Part shown: one piece after another, positions 36,213 to 44,853 of the stretch
Numbering within the stretch: position 1 is the first letter of the stretch
Layout of the letters: every line of letters begins with the position of its first letter
NCBI RefSeq assembly: GCF_900129835.1
Contig: NZ_FQXA01000005.1
Location: 62,001-126,000, forward strand
Reading direction: 5' to 3'
Length of the DNA: 64,000 bases
Origin: Stutzerimonas xanthomarina DSM 18231
Lineage (GTDB): Bacteria > Pseudomonadota > Gammaproteobacteria > Pseudomonadales > Pseudomonadaceae
The notes under the pieces: generated by a model
What the model saw: the letters and a program-made list of their open reading frames with translations, nothing else
Told to the model about the DNA's origin: nothing
Databases searched by the model: none
Program-made: the position numbers and the translations under genes

Positions 36213-38333
36213 GTGGATCGCTCGCAACTCATCAATTTCGGCAATGGCCTAGCGGGCGCAGGGCGCGGCAACCTCGGAGTGCCACTGCTGTTGCTGGTGA
36301 TGATGGGCATGATGATGTTGTCGGTGCCGCCGTTCCTTCTGGACCTGCTGTTTACCTTCAATATTGCCTTGTCGATCGTCGTGTTGCTGGTCAGCGTCTA
36401 CGCGCTGAGGCCACTGGATTTCGCTGTATTTCCGACGATTCTGCTGGTCGCCACGCTGATGCGTCTTGCGCTCAACGTGGCGTCGACGCGGGTGGTGCTG
36501 ATCAATGGCCATGAGGGCGGCTCAGCGGCTGGCCATGTGATCGAGGCCTTCGGCAACGTGGTGATCGGCGGCAACTACGTCGTCGGCATCGTCGTATTCG
36601 CGATCCTGATGATCATCAACTTCGTCGTGGTCACCAAGGGTGCCGGGCGAATCTCCGAAGTCAGCGCGCGCTTCACCCTTGATGCCATGCCTGGCAAGCA
36701 GATGGCGATCGACGCCGACCTTAACGCCGGCCTGATCGATCAAACTGAAGCGAAAGTGCGCCGGGTCGAAGTCGCCTCCGAGGCGGATTTTTACGGTTCG
36801 ATGGACGGTGCGAGCAAATTCGTTCGCGGTGATGCCATTGCAGGCCTGCTGATTCTGTTCATCAACCTCATCGGCGGCGTCGGCATCGGCATGGCGCAGC
36901 ACGGCATGAGCTTCAGTGAGGCGGGGCAGGTTTACGCGTTGCTGACGATCGGTGACGGCCTCGTTGCGCAGATCCCGTCGCTGTTGCTGTCGACGGCCGC
37001 TGCCATCATGGTGACCCGCGTTACCAGTTCCGAGGACATGGGGCAGCAGGTCAACCGGCAGATGTTCGCCTCGCCCAAAGCGCTGGCGGTGGCGGCGGGC
37101 ATCATGATCGCCATGGGCCTGGTGCCGGGCATGCCGCACATGTCGTTTCTCGGCCTCGGTGCGGTGGCAGCAGGTGGCGCCTATTGGATCTGGCACCGTC
37201 AGAAGCAGGTCTCGCAACAGGCCGAGCAGGATGTCCAGAAGCAGCAGGAGATGCTTCCGGCCCAGCGGGCCGCCGAGACCAAGGAACTGGGCTGGGATGA
37301 TGTGACCGCGGTGGATATGGTCGGCCTGGAAGTCGGCTACCGGCTGATCCCCTTGGTTGACCGCAATCAGGGTGGACAGCTGCTGGCCCGGATCAAGGGC
37401 GTGCGCAAGAAGCTGTCCCAGGATCTCGGCTTTCTGATGCCGTCGGTGCACATTCGTGACAATCTCGACCTGCTGCCCAACGCCTACCGCTTGACGCTGA
37501 TGGGCGTCAGCCTGGCGGAAGCCGAGGTGTATCCGGATCGAGAATTGGCGATCAACCCGGGCCAGGTGTTCGGCCCGCTCAACGGCATCGCCGCCAAGGA
37601 TCCGGCTTTCGGCCTGGAGGCGGTATGGATTGAAGCCAGTCAGCGCGATCAGGCGCAATCGCTCGGCTACACCGTGGTTGATGCCAGCACCGTGGTGGCG
37701 ACGCACCTCAACCAGATCCTGCACAAGCATGCCCATGAATTGCTCGGGCATGAGGAGGTTCAGCAACTTCTGCAGTTGTTGGCCAAGAGCTCGCCCAAGC
37801 TTGCCGAGGAGCTGGTGCCAGGGATGATCTCCTTGTCCACGTTGCTCAAGGTATTGCAGGCGCTGCTGCAGGAGCAGGTGCCGGTGCGCGACATCCGTAC
37901 GATTGCCGAGGCCATCGCCAACGTTGCCGCCAAGAGTCAAGATCCCGCCGCGATGGTGGCGGCAGTGCGTGTCGCGCTGTCTCGTGCAATCGTGCAAAAC
38001 GTTGTCGGGCTTGAGCCGCAGCTGCCTGTGATCACTCTTGAACCCAGGTTGGAACAGATATTGCTCAATAGTCTTCAGAAGGCTGGGCAAGGCTCGGAAG
38101 ATGGCATTCTCCTCGAGCCGGGAATGGCCGAAAAGTTGCAACGTTCTCTGGTAGAGGCGGCACAGCGTCAAGAAATGTTAGGCAAGCCGGCGATTCTGCT
38201 GGTGGCAGGTCCGGTCCGCGCAATGCTGTCGCGATTTGCCCGGCTCGCCGTACCGAACATTCATGTCCTGGCCTATCAGGAAATACCGGATAACAAGCAG
38301 GTCACCATCGTTTCAACGGTGGGTCAGAATTAA
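36213..38333 (+). CDS. flhA: Flagellar export gate protein FlhA
   Basis: 706 residues from GTG 36213, preceded by GGCGGGG and matching the conserved VDRSQL start; 34 upstream codons are open but would lie over the promoter. Eight transmembrane helices fill the first 330 residues, with the FHIPEP-type signature RISEVSARFTLDAMPGKQMA. The C-terminal cytoplasmic domain docks substrates and chaperones. Heads flhA-flhF-fleN-fliA. Confidence 0.98.
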   Translation: MDRSQLINFGNGLAGAGRGNLGVPLLLLVMMGMMMLSVPPFLLDLLFTFNIALSIVVLLVSVYALRPLDFAVFPTILLVATLMRLALNVASTRVVLINGHEGGSAAGHVIEAFGNVVIGGNYVVGIVVFAILMIINFVVVTKGAGRISEVSARFTLDAMPGKQMAIDADLNAGLIDQTEAKVRRVEVASEADFYGSMDGASKFVRGDAIAGLLILFINLIGGVGIGMAQHGMSFSEAGQVYALLTIGDGLVAQIPSLLLSTAAAIMVTRVTSSEDMGQQVNRQMFASPKALAVAAGIMIAMGLVPGMPHMSFLGLGAVAAGGAYWIWHRQKQVSQQAEQDVQKQQEMLPAQRAAETKELGWDDVTAVDMVGLEVGYRLIPLVDRNQGGQLLARIKGVRKKLSQDLGFLMPSVHIRDNLDLLPNAYRLTLMGVSLAEAEVYPDRELAINPGQVFGPLNGIAAKDPAFGLEAVWIEASQRDQAQSLGYTVVDASTVVATHLNQILHKHAHELLGHEEVQQLLQLLAKSSPKLAEELVPGMISLSTLLKVLQALLQEQVPVRDIRTIAEAIANVAAKSQDPAAMVAAVRVALSRAIVQNVVGLEPQLPVITLEPRLEQILLNSLQKAGQGSEDGILLEPGMAEKLQRSLVEAAQRQEMLGKPAILLVAGPVRAMLSRFARLAVPNIHVLAYQEIPDNKQVTIVSTVGQN

Positions 38334-38349
38334 CTGAGGGCTACAGGCC

Positions 38350-39627
38350 ATGCAGGTCAAACGTTTCTTCGCAGCCGACATGCGTATCGCCATGAAGATG
38401 ATTCGTGACGAGCTGGGCGCTGATGCCGTGATCACGGGAAACCGTCGGGTCGCAGGCGGCGTCGAGTTGACCGCTGTGCTTGATTATCCGATGGAGTCGG
38501 CGGCGGCGAAGCAGCCGAACCCAGCCCTCGAAGCCGAGCTGCGCAAGACTCAGGCGCGTCTTGCCAGCGCTCATGCGGAAATGAGCGGCCCGGCACGCGG
38601 GTCGATCGGTCAGGATCGCCAACTGCTTGACGAGAAGCCCTCTGCGGCTGCCCAGGCAACCCCAGGCGCCACTAGCCCGTCGTTCGAGTCACGTGCGGTC
38701 GAAGCGATGCAGTCGGAGCTGCAGGGCCTGCGCGAATTGATCGAAGTACAGCTCGGTTCGATTGCCTGGGGGCAGGAGCAGAGCCGCCGTCCACAACAGG
38801 CTGGCCTGTGGCGCCGCCTCCAGCGCATCGGCCTACCTGCCGAGCTGTCACGCGCATTGCTGGAAAAAGTTTCGACCGTATCGGAACCACGCCAGGCCTG
38901 GCGGATGTTATTGGCGCATCTGGCGCAATCGATCAAGGTGACCAAGGTCGAGCCGCTGGAAGAGGGCGGGGTGATCGCGTTGGTCGGCCCGGCCGGTGCC
39001 GGCAAGACCACTACGCTGGCCAAGCTTGCCGCGCGCTACGTGCTCAAGCACGGTCCGCAAAGCATCGCGCTGGCGAGCATGGACAACTACCGCATCGGTG
39101 CTCAGGAACAGCTGAAGACGCTGGGGCGGATTCTCAATGTCCCGGTTGTTCAGCTGGACCCGAGTCAACCCCTGAGCAAAACGCTTGCGCCACTGGCCCG
39201 TAAGCGGCTGATTCTTGTCGACACCGCTGGCTTGCCGGCAGGTGACTCGATGATGAAGATGCAACTCGAGGCACTGGCGGACCGTGGCATTAAAGCGAAG
39301 AATTATCTGGTCCTGCCGGCGACCAGCCAGAGCCAGGTGCTCAAGGCAACTTGGCACAACTACCGCCGGTGCGGACTGGCTGGCTGCATCCTGACTAAAC
39401 TGGATGAAGCCGGGAGCCTGGGTGATGTGCTGGGCCTGACCATCAGCCAGCATCTGCCCATCGCGTACCTTGCCGATGGGCCGCGCATCCCTGACGATCT
39501 GCATCTCCCGCGCAGCCATCAGTTGGTCAGTCGCGCGGTGAGTCTGCAATCGGAAGAGAATCCCAGCGAGGAAACCATGGCTGACATGTTCTCCGATCTG
39601 TACAACAGTTCTCGGAAGGTCGGATGA
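38350..39627 (+). CDS. flhF: Flagellar biosynthesis GTPase FlhF
   Basis: 425 residues. SRP-type GTPase that sets the polar site of the flagellum. N-terminal B domain (MQVKRFFAADMRIAMKMIRD), NG domain with G1 GPAGAGKTTTLAKLAARY, DTAGLPAGDS and TKLDEAGSLGD. 16 bp after flhA. Its stop overlaps the ATG of a 30-codon frame that leads to fleN. Confidence 0.98.
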   Translation: MQVKRFFAADMRIAMKMIRDELGADAVITGNRRVAGGVELTAVLDYPMESAAAKQPNPALEAELRKTQARLASAHAEMSGPARGSIGQDRQLLDEKPSAAAQATPGATSPSFESRAVEAMQSELQGLRELIEVQLGSIAWGQEQSRRPQQAGLWRRLQRIGLPAELSRALLEKVSTVSEPRQAWRMLLAHLAQSIKVTKVEPLEEGGVIALVGPAGAGKTTTLAKLAARYVLKHGPQSIALASMDNYRIGAQEQLKTLGRILNVPVVQLDPSQPLSKTLAPLARKRLILVDTAGLPAGDSMMKMQLEALADRGIKAKNYLVLPATSQSQVLKATWHNYRRCGLAGCILTKLDEAGSLGDVLGLTISQHLPIAYLADGPRIPDDLHLPRSHQLVSRAVSLQSEENPSEETMADMFSDLYNSSRKVG

Positions 39628-39716
39628 ACGCTTTGCTACGTGAGACACACAAAGAAGACGCGTTCGGGCTGAACGCATCGATGGCCCAAGGGCTCCAGCA
39701 AGAGATAGGCGTGTGA
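39624..39716 (+). CDS. 30-codon ORF bridging flhF and fleN, uncertain
   Basis: ATG at 39624 overlaps the flhF stop (ATGA), and the frame ends in TGA at 39714-39716, overlapping the fleN GTG at 39713. The peptide begins MNALLRETHKEDAFGLNASM and ends QEIGV. No family is recognised. It may be a real tiny gene, or a coupling frame that brings ribosomes from flhF to fleN. Confidence 0.25.
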   Translation: MNALLRETHKEDAFGLNASMAQGLQQEIGV

Positions 39717-40549
39717 AAATGGGTATGCATCCCGTACAGGTTATTGCAGTGACCGGCGGCAAGGGTGGCGTCGGCAAGACCAACGTGTCGGTCAATCTGG
39801 CGCTGGCCCTGGCTGATCTCGGGCGCCGAGTGGTATTGCTCGACGCCGACCTTGGTCTGGCTAACGTCGACGTGCTACTCGGCCTGACGACCAAGCGCAC
39901 CCTGGCCGATGTCATTGCCGGTGAATGCGACCTGCGCGATGTGCTGATTCAGGGGCCGGGCGGGGTGCGTATCGTGCCGGCCGCTTCCGGCACTCAGAGC
40001 ATGGTGCAGCTATCGACGCTGCAACATTCTGGCTTGATCCAGGCGTTCAGCGACATTGGTGATGACATTGATGTGCTGATCATCGATACCGCTGCGGGTA
40101 TTGGTGACGGTGTGGTGAGCTTTGTGCGCGCCGCACAGGAAGTGCTGCTGGTGGTGACTGACGAGCCCACGTCGATCACCGATGCCTATGCGCTGATCAA
40201 GTTGCTCAATCGCGACTACGGCATCAGCCGCTTCCGAGTCCTGGCCAACATGGCCCATGCGCCACAGGAAGGTCGCAACCTGTTCGCCAAGCTGACCAAG
40301 GTAACTGAGCGCTTCCTCGACGTGGCGCTTCAATATGTCGGCGCGATCCCGTACGACGAGTTGGTGCGCAAGGCCGTGCAAAAGCAGCGCGCTGTCTACG
40401 AGGCCTACCCGCGGGCTAAATGCTCGCTGGCGTTCAAGGCCATTGCGCAGAAGGTCGATACCTGGCCTTTGCCGGCGACGCCGCGCGGTCATCTGGAGTT
40501 CTTTGTGGAGCGCCTGGTCAGGCCCGCCGCAGAGCCTAACGAACAATAG
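39713..40549 (+). CDS. fleN: Flagellar number regulator FleN (FlhG, MinD-like)
   Basis: 278 residues from GTG 39713; ATG 39719 and 39725 are possible. Deviant Walker A KGGKGGVGKTNVSVNLA-type motif, DADLGLANVD and DTAAGIGDGVVSF place it in the FlhG/MinD family. FleN binds FleQ and antagonises its ATPase, holding the flagellar number at one. Sits between FlhF, its spatial partner, and fliA. Confidence 0.97.
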   Translation: MKMGMHPVQVIAVTGGKGGVGKTNVSVNLALALADLGRRVVLLDADLGLANVDVLLGLTTKRTLADVIAGECDLRDVLIQGPGGVRIVPAASGTQSMVQLSTLQHSGLIQAFSDIGDDIDVLIIDTAAGIGDGVVSFVRAAQEVLLVVTDEPTSITDAYALIKLLNRDYGISRFRVLANMAHAPQEGRNLFAKLTKVTERFLDVALQYVGAIPYDELVRKAVQKQRAVYEAYPRAKCSLAFKAIAQKVDTWPLPATPRGHLEFFVERLVRPAAEPNEQ

Positions 40550-40563
40550 CGGCTGGATCCGGT

Positions 40564-41289
40564 ATGTATTACAGCAAAGCTCAGGCTAAAGACTCGCAGT
40601 ACCAACTCATCGATCAGTACGCGCCGCTGGTCAAGCGCATCGCTTATCACCTTCTGGCGCGGTTGCCGGCGAGTGTTCAGGTCGACGATCTGATGCAGGC
40701 CGGCATGATCGGTTTGCTGGAGGCGTCAAAGAAATATGACGCTGGTAAGGGTGCGAGTTTCGAGACCTATGCGGGTATTCGCATACGCGGCGCCATGCTC
40801 GACGAGGTGCGCAAAGGTGACTGGGCGCCGCGTTCGGTACACCGGAATTCGCGCATGGTCAGTGAGGCGATTCGGGTAATTGAGGCCAGAACCGGGCGCG
40901 ACGCTAAAGATCAGGACGTTGCGGCCGAACTTAAATTGAGTCTCGATGAGTACTACGGCATTCTGGGCGACACCCTGGGCAGCCGCCTGTTCAGCTTCGA
41001 TGACTTGCTGACCGAAGGCGAGCATGGGGAGTTCGAGGAGGATGCTGCCAGCACCCATCCGGAACCGTCCCGCGATCTTGAAGACGAGCGTTTTCAACAG
41101 GCGTTGGCTGAGGCCATCGGTAACCTGCCTGAACGTGAAAAGTTGGTGCTTTCGCTGTATTACGACGAAGAGTTGAACTTGAAGGAAATTGGCCAGGTGC
41201 TGGGCGTCAGCGAATCGCGGGTGAGCCAGTTGCACAGTCAGTGCGCGGCACGTCTGCGGGCTCGTCTTGGCGAGTGGCGCGCGCGTTAA
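40564..41289 (+). CDS. fliA: Flagellar sigma factor FliA (sigma-28)
   Basis: 241 residues. Region 2 (LVKRIAYHLLARLPASVQVDDLMQ), region 3 and region 4 (LNLKEIGQVLGVSESRVSQLHSQ) are intact. Transcribes late genes from TAAA-N15-GCCGATAA promoters; a near-perfect one occurs in this window before fliT. Held in check by FlgM, which is not encoded here. Confidence 0.98.
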   Translation: MYYSKAQAKDSQYQLIDQYAPLVKRIAYHLLARLPASVQVDDLMQAGMIGLLEASKKYDAGKGASFETYAGIRIRGAMLDEVRKGDWAPRSVHRNSRMVSEAIRVIEARTGRDAKDQDVAAELKLSLDEYYGILGDTLGSRLFSFDDLLTEGEHGEFEEDAASTHPEPSRDLEDERFQQALAEAIGNLPEREKLVLSLYYDEELNLKEIGQVLGVSESRVSQLHSQCAARLRARLGEWRAR

Positions 41290-41384
41290 CGACCGGTTTG
41301 CAACAAAAGCATTAGAGACCGCTTACGAGCTTCATTCATGAGGCCCGCAAACAGACCGTGAGCAGGTCTCGGATTCGGGTTTAC

Positions 41385-41391
41385 GGAGGTG
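41385..41391 (+). promoter_or_regulatory. Ribosome binding site that decides the cheY start
   Basis: GGAGGTG is 5 bp (from GGAGG) before the TTG at 41395 but 17 bp before the ATG at 41407, which favours the TTG as the cheY start. Confidence 0.6.
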
Positions 41392-41394
41392 TAC

Positions 41395-41781
41395 TTGGAC
41401 AAGAACATGAAAATCCTCATCGTCGATGACTTCTCGACCATGAGACGGATCATCAAGAACCTTTTGCGTGATCTGGGATTTACCAACACCGCTGAAGCGG
41501 ACGACGGCACGACTGCCCTGCCGATGCTGAAAAGCGGAAGTTTCGATTTCCTCGTCACCGACTGGAACATGCCCGGCATGAGCGGCATCGATCTGCTGCG
41601 CGCCGTGCGCGCCGACGAGCGCCTCAAGCACCTGCCGGTGTTGATGGTCACCGCCGAAGCGAAGCGTGATCAGATCATCGAGGCCGCGCAGGCTGGCGTT
41701 AACGGATACGTGGTCAAGCCATTCACGGCTCAAGTGCTCAAAGAAAAGATCGAGAAGATCTTCGAGCGCGTCAACGGCTGA
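41395..41781 (+). CDS. cheY: Chemotaxis response regulator CheY
   Basis: 128 residues from TTG 41395, or 124 from ATG 41407. The TTG is favoured by ribosome-site spacing and because [12 protein letters not shown] aligns with the longer N-termini of other CheY proteins. Acidic pocket VDD, acceptor Asp in VTDWNMPG, Thr in MVTAEAKR and Lys in VVKPFTA are all present. CheY-P binds FliM to reverse rotation. About 100 bp from fliA with no clear own promoter. Confidence 0.96.
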   Translation: MDKNMKILIVDDFSTMRRIIKNLLRDLGFTNTAEADDGTTALPMLKSGSFDFLVTDWNMPGMSGIDLLRAVRADERLKHLPVLMVTAEAKRDQIIEAAQAGVNGYVVKPFTAQVLKEKIEKIFERVNG

Positions 41782-41804
41782 AGCAGTACCGCCGCGAGGG
41801 CACT

Positions 41805-42599
41805 ATGACGCAAGCAGACCAAGGCCTGGCAGAGTTCGAAGCGACTCTGAAGGCTCATGCACCCCAATTAATTGAAAGTCTGCAACAAGGCCGCTTCGAA
41901 GAAGCGACGCAGATGTTTAACGAGCTCAATCAGGCGCGAAATAACGGACTTTATCGAGAGGTTGGCAAGCTCACCCGCGAGCTGCACAACGCCATCGTCA
42001 AGCTCGAAATGGACACCTGTGCGACGGGGGGCGACCCGTCGCCAATTACCGACGCCACGGACCGGTTGTCCTATGTGGTGGAAATGACCGAAAAAGCGGC
42101 CAACCGCACCATGGACCTGGTTGAAGAATCGGCACCGCTGGTGAATTACGTTAGCTACGAAGCTCAGAGCCTGACTGCCGACTGGCAGCGCTTCATGCGT
42201 CGCGATATGAATGCTGAACAGTTTCGCGACCTGGTCAAGCGCATCGATCAGTTTCTCCAGCGCAGCATGAACGATGGCAGTCAGCTGTCGCAGAACCTTA
42301 GCGAAATCATGCTGGCCCAGGATTTCCAGGACCTTACCGGTCAGGTGATCAAAAGGGTGACCCGGCTCATTACCGAACTCGAAAGCAACCTGCTTAATCT
42401 GGTGCTGATGGCGGGCCAGGTTGACCGCGTGGCGGGCATCCAGCATGACCGCGAAGCGATGCGCGCCGAGCAGGAAATGAAAAAACAAGAAAAACAGCCT
42501 TCCAATGGTGAAGGTCCGCAGATGCATGCCGATATACGTGAAGACGTCGTTTCCGGGCAGGACGATGTCGATGATCTGCTTTCGAGCCTGGGCTTTTAG
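41805..42599 (+). CDS. cheZ: Chemotaxis phosphatase CheZ
   Basis: 264 residues forming a long helical hairpin. The catalytic Gln lies in AQDFQDLTGQVIKRV. The C-terminal CheY-docking peptide is QDDVDDLLSSLGF, joined by a flexible linker. Dephosphorylates CheY-P. 23 bp after cheY and 12 bp before cheA. Confidence 0.97.
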   Translation: MTQADQGLAEFEATLKAHAPQLIESLQQGRFEEATQMFNELNQARNNGLYREVGKLTRELHNAIVKLEMDTCATGGDPSPITDATDRLSYVVEMTEKAANRTMDLVEESAPLVNYVSYEAQSLTADWQRFMRRDMNAEQFRDLVKRIDQFLQRSMNDGSQLSQNLSEIMLAQDFQDLTGQVIKRVTRLITELESNLLNLVLMAGQVDRVAGIQHDREAMRAEQEMKKQEKQPSNGEGPQMHADIREDVVSGQDDVDDLLSSLGF

Positions 42600-42611
42600 G
42601 GGAAGTTAAAT

Positions 42612-44804
42612 ATGAGCTTCGACGCCGATGAAGAAATCCTCCAGGATTTCCTGGTAGAGGCCGGCGAGATTCTCGAACTATTGTCAGAGCAGCTGGTGGA
42701 GCTGGAAAGCAGCCCCGATGACACAGCCTTGCTCAATGCGATTTTTCGCGGTTTCCATACGGTAAAAGGCGGTGCCGGGTTTCTCCAGCTGCATGAGCTG
42801 GTGGAGTGCTGCCACATCGCCGAAAACGTCTTCGACATCCTGCGCAAGGGTGAACGTCGCGTCGACTCGGAATTGATGGATGTCGTGCTGCAGGCTCTGG
42901 ATGCCGTCAATGAAATGTTTAGCCAGGTGCGTGAGCGTACCGAGGTAACCCCTGCGACCCCTGAGCTGCTGGCAGCTCTGGCCCGTTTGGCCGAGCCGGC
43001 CGGAGCGCAGGAGCCAGTGGCCGAAGCACCTGTCGAGCCGGCCTCCGAGCCTGCGGTAACCGCCGACAGTGAATTCGAGCAGTTTCTTGGTGCGCTGGAC
43101 GAGTCTGCCGAGACCCCGAATTCCAGCGGTGCAGACGAAATCACCGACGAGGAGTTCGAATCGCTGCTTGATCAGCTCCACGGGAAGGGTCAGTTTGCGA
43201 CTGAACAGGACGCGACCCCGGCTGCACCGGTTGCGGCCGTGCAGCCGTCTGCCAACGACGAGATCACCGATGATGAGTTCGAGGCACTGCTCGATCAACT
43301 GCACGGCAAAGGCCAGTTCGCCGAGCCAGTGGCAGCTGCACCTGCTGAGGCGGTTGCCAAGCCTGTAGCCGCAGGTGGTGAGAATATCAGCGACGACGAA
43401 TTCGAAGCGCTGCTGGACCAGTTGCATGGCAAAGGGAAATTTGAGCCCGACGCAGCCGCTCCAGCCGCAGCTGCAGTGGCGCCCGCTGCTAAGCCTGCAC
43501 CGGTTGCCGCGCCTGCGGAAAAGAAAGCTGCGCCAGCTAAGTCAGTTGCAAGCGCTGTAGCAAGCAAAGCCGCTGTTCCGGCGAAAGCGGAGCCTGCATC
43601 CAAGCCTGCCGCCGCACCGGAGAAGCCCGCGAGCGAGGCGGAGACAACCGTTCGAGTCGATACGGCGCGACTCGATGAAATCATGAACATGGTGGGTGAG
43701 CTGGTGCTGGTGCGTAATCGCCTGGTGCGCCTGGGCTCCAACAGTGCCGATGAGGCCATGGCCAAGGCCGTGTCCAACCTCGATGTGGTGACTGCCGACC
43801 TGCAGAGCGCGGTGATGAAAACGCGCATGCAGCCGATCAAGAAGGTCTTTGGCCGCTTCCCGCGTCTGGTTCGCGACCTGGCGCGCAGCCTCAAAAAAGA
43901 AATCAATCTGGAGCTGGTCGGCGAAGAAACCGATCTGGACAAGAACCTTGTGGAAGCGCTGGCCGATCCGCTGGTCCACTTGGTGCGAAACGCGGTGGAC
44001 CACGGCATCGAAACACCGGAAGAGCGCGAAGCTGCCGGTAAGCCGCGGACCGGCAAGGTGGTGCTTTCCGCCGAGCAGGAAGGCGACCATATCCTGCTGC
44101 TGATCACCGATGACGGCAAAGGCATGGATGCGGACGTCCTGCGCGCCAAGGCGGTTGAGAAGGGCTTGCTCGATAAGGACGCAGCCGATCGCCTGAGCGA
44201 CCTGGAATCCTACAATCTGATCTTTGCGCCGGGCTTCTCGACCAAGACCGAAATCTCCGATGTGTCCGGCCGCGGCGTCGGCATGGATGTGGTCAAGACC
44301 AAGATTTCGCAGCTTAACGGCACGGTCAATGTCTTTTCCAGCAAAGGCCAGGGCTCGCGCGTCGTGATCAAGGTGCCGTTGACGCTGGCAATCATGCCGA
44401 CCCTGATGGTGATGCTCGCCAACCAGGCGTTCGCCTTCCCGCTGGTCAGCGTCAACGAAATATTCCACCTCGACCTGTCCCGCACCAACGTGGTTGATGG
44501 TCAGGAGGTCGTGATTGTCCGCGACAAGGCGCTGCCGTTGTTCTATCTCAAGCGCTGGCTGGTGCACGGAGCCGAGCTCGAAGAGCAGCGTGAAGGGCAC
44601 GTGGTGATCCTCAACGTCGGCAATCAGAGTATCGGCTTCGTCGTCGATCAGCTGGTTGGGCAGGAGGAGGTGGTAATCAAGCCGCTGGGCAAGATGCTGC
44701 AGGGCACTCCGGGAATGTCCGGTGCGACTATCACCGGCGACGGTCGTATCGCCTTGATTCTGGATGTCCCGAGCATGCTCAAGCGCTACGCGCGCCGGAT
44801 CTGA
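42612..44804 (+). CDS. cheA: Chemotaxis histidine kinase CheA with repeat-bearing linker
   Basis: 730 residues. P1 Hpt domain with His49 (FHTVKGGAGF). No recognisable folded P2 domain. Residues about 130-345 are an Ala/Pro-rich linker holding three near-identical 19-residue repeats (177-195, 218-236, 259-277; core DDEFEALLDQLHGKG) and a decayed copy at 152-162. The P3 dimerisation helices start near 345, followed by P4 with NAVDHGIE, DDGKGMD and GRGVGMDVVK, and the C-terminal P5 CheW-like domain. Phosphorylates CheY and CheB. The linker may dock CheY or ParC/ParP. Confidence 0.97.
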   Translation: MSFDADEEILQDFLVEAGEILELLSEQLVELESSPDDTALLNAIFRGFHTVKGGAGFLQLHELVECCHIAENVFDILRKGERRVDSELMDVVLQALDAVNEMFSQVRERTEVTPATPELLAALARLAEPAGAQEPVAEAPVEPASEPAVTADSEFEQFLGALDESAETPNSSGADEITDEEFESLLDQLHGKGQFATEQDATPAAPVAAVQPSANDEITDDEFEALLDQLHGKGQFAEPVAAAPAEAVAKPVAAGGENISDDEFEALLDQLHGKGKFEPDAAAPAAAAVAPAAKPAPVAAPAEKKAAPAKSVASAVASKAAVPAKAEPASKPAAAPEKPASEAETTVRVDTARLDEIMNMVGELVLVRNRLVRLGSNSADEAMAKAVSNLDVVTADLQSAVMKTRMQPIKKVFGRFPRLVRDLARSLKKEINLELVGEETDLDKNLVEALADPLVHLVRNAVDHGIETPEEREAAGKPRTGKVVLSAEQEGDHILLLITDDGKGMDADVLRAKAVEKGLLDKDAADRLSDLESYNLIFAPGFSTKTEISDVSGRGVGMDVVKTKISQLNGTVNVFSSKGQGSRVVIKVPLTLAIMPTLMVMLANQAFAFPLVSVNEIFHLDLSRTNVVDGQEVVIVRDKALPLFYLKRWLVHGAELEEQREGHVVILNVGNQSIGFVVDQLVGQEEVVIKPLGKMLQGTPGMSGATITGDGRIALILDVPSMLKRYARRI

Positions 44805-44853
44805 TCAGTAGCCAGCGGTGTCTTCACGGACCGCTGTCGCTAGGAGTTGTTTT

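Noticed and set aside
36522..38171. 549-codon open frame antisense to flhA
   Set aside because: Shadow of flhA codon bias; no domain and no start signal.
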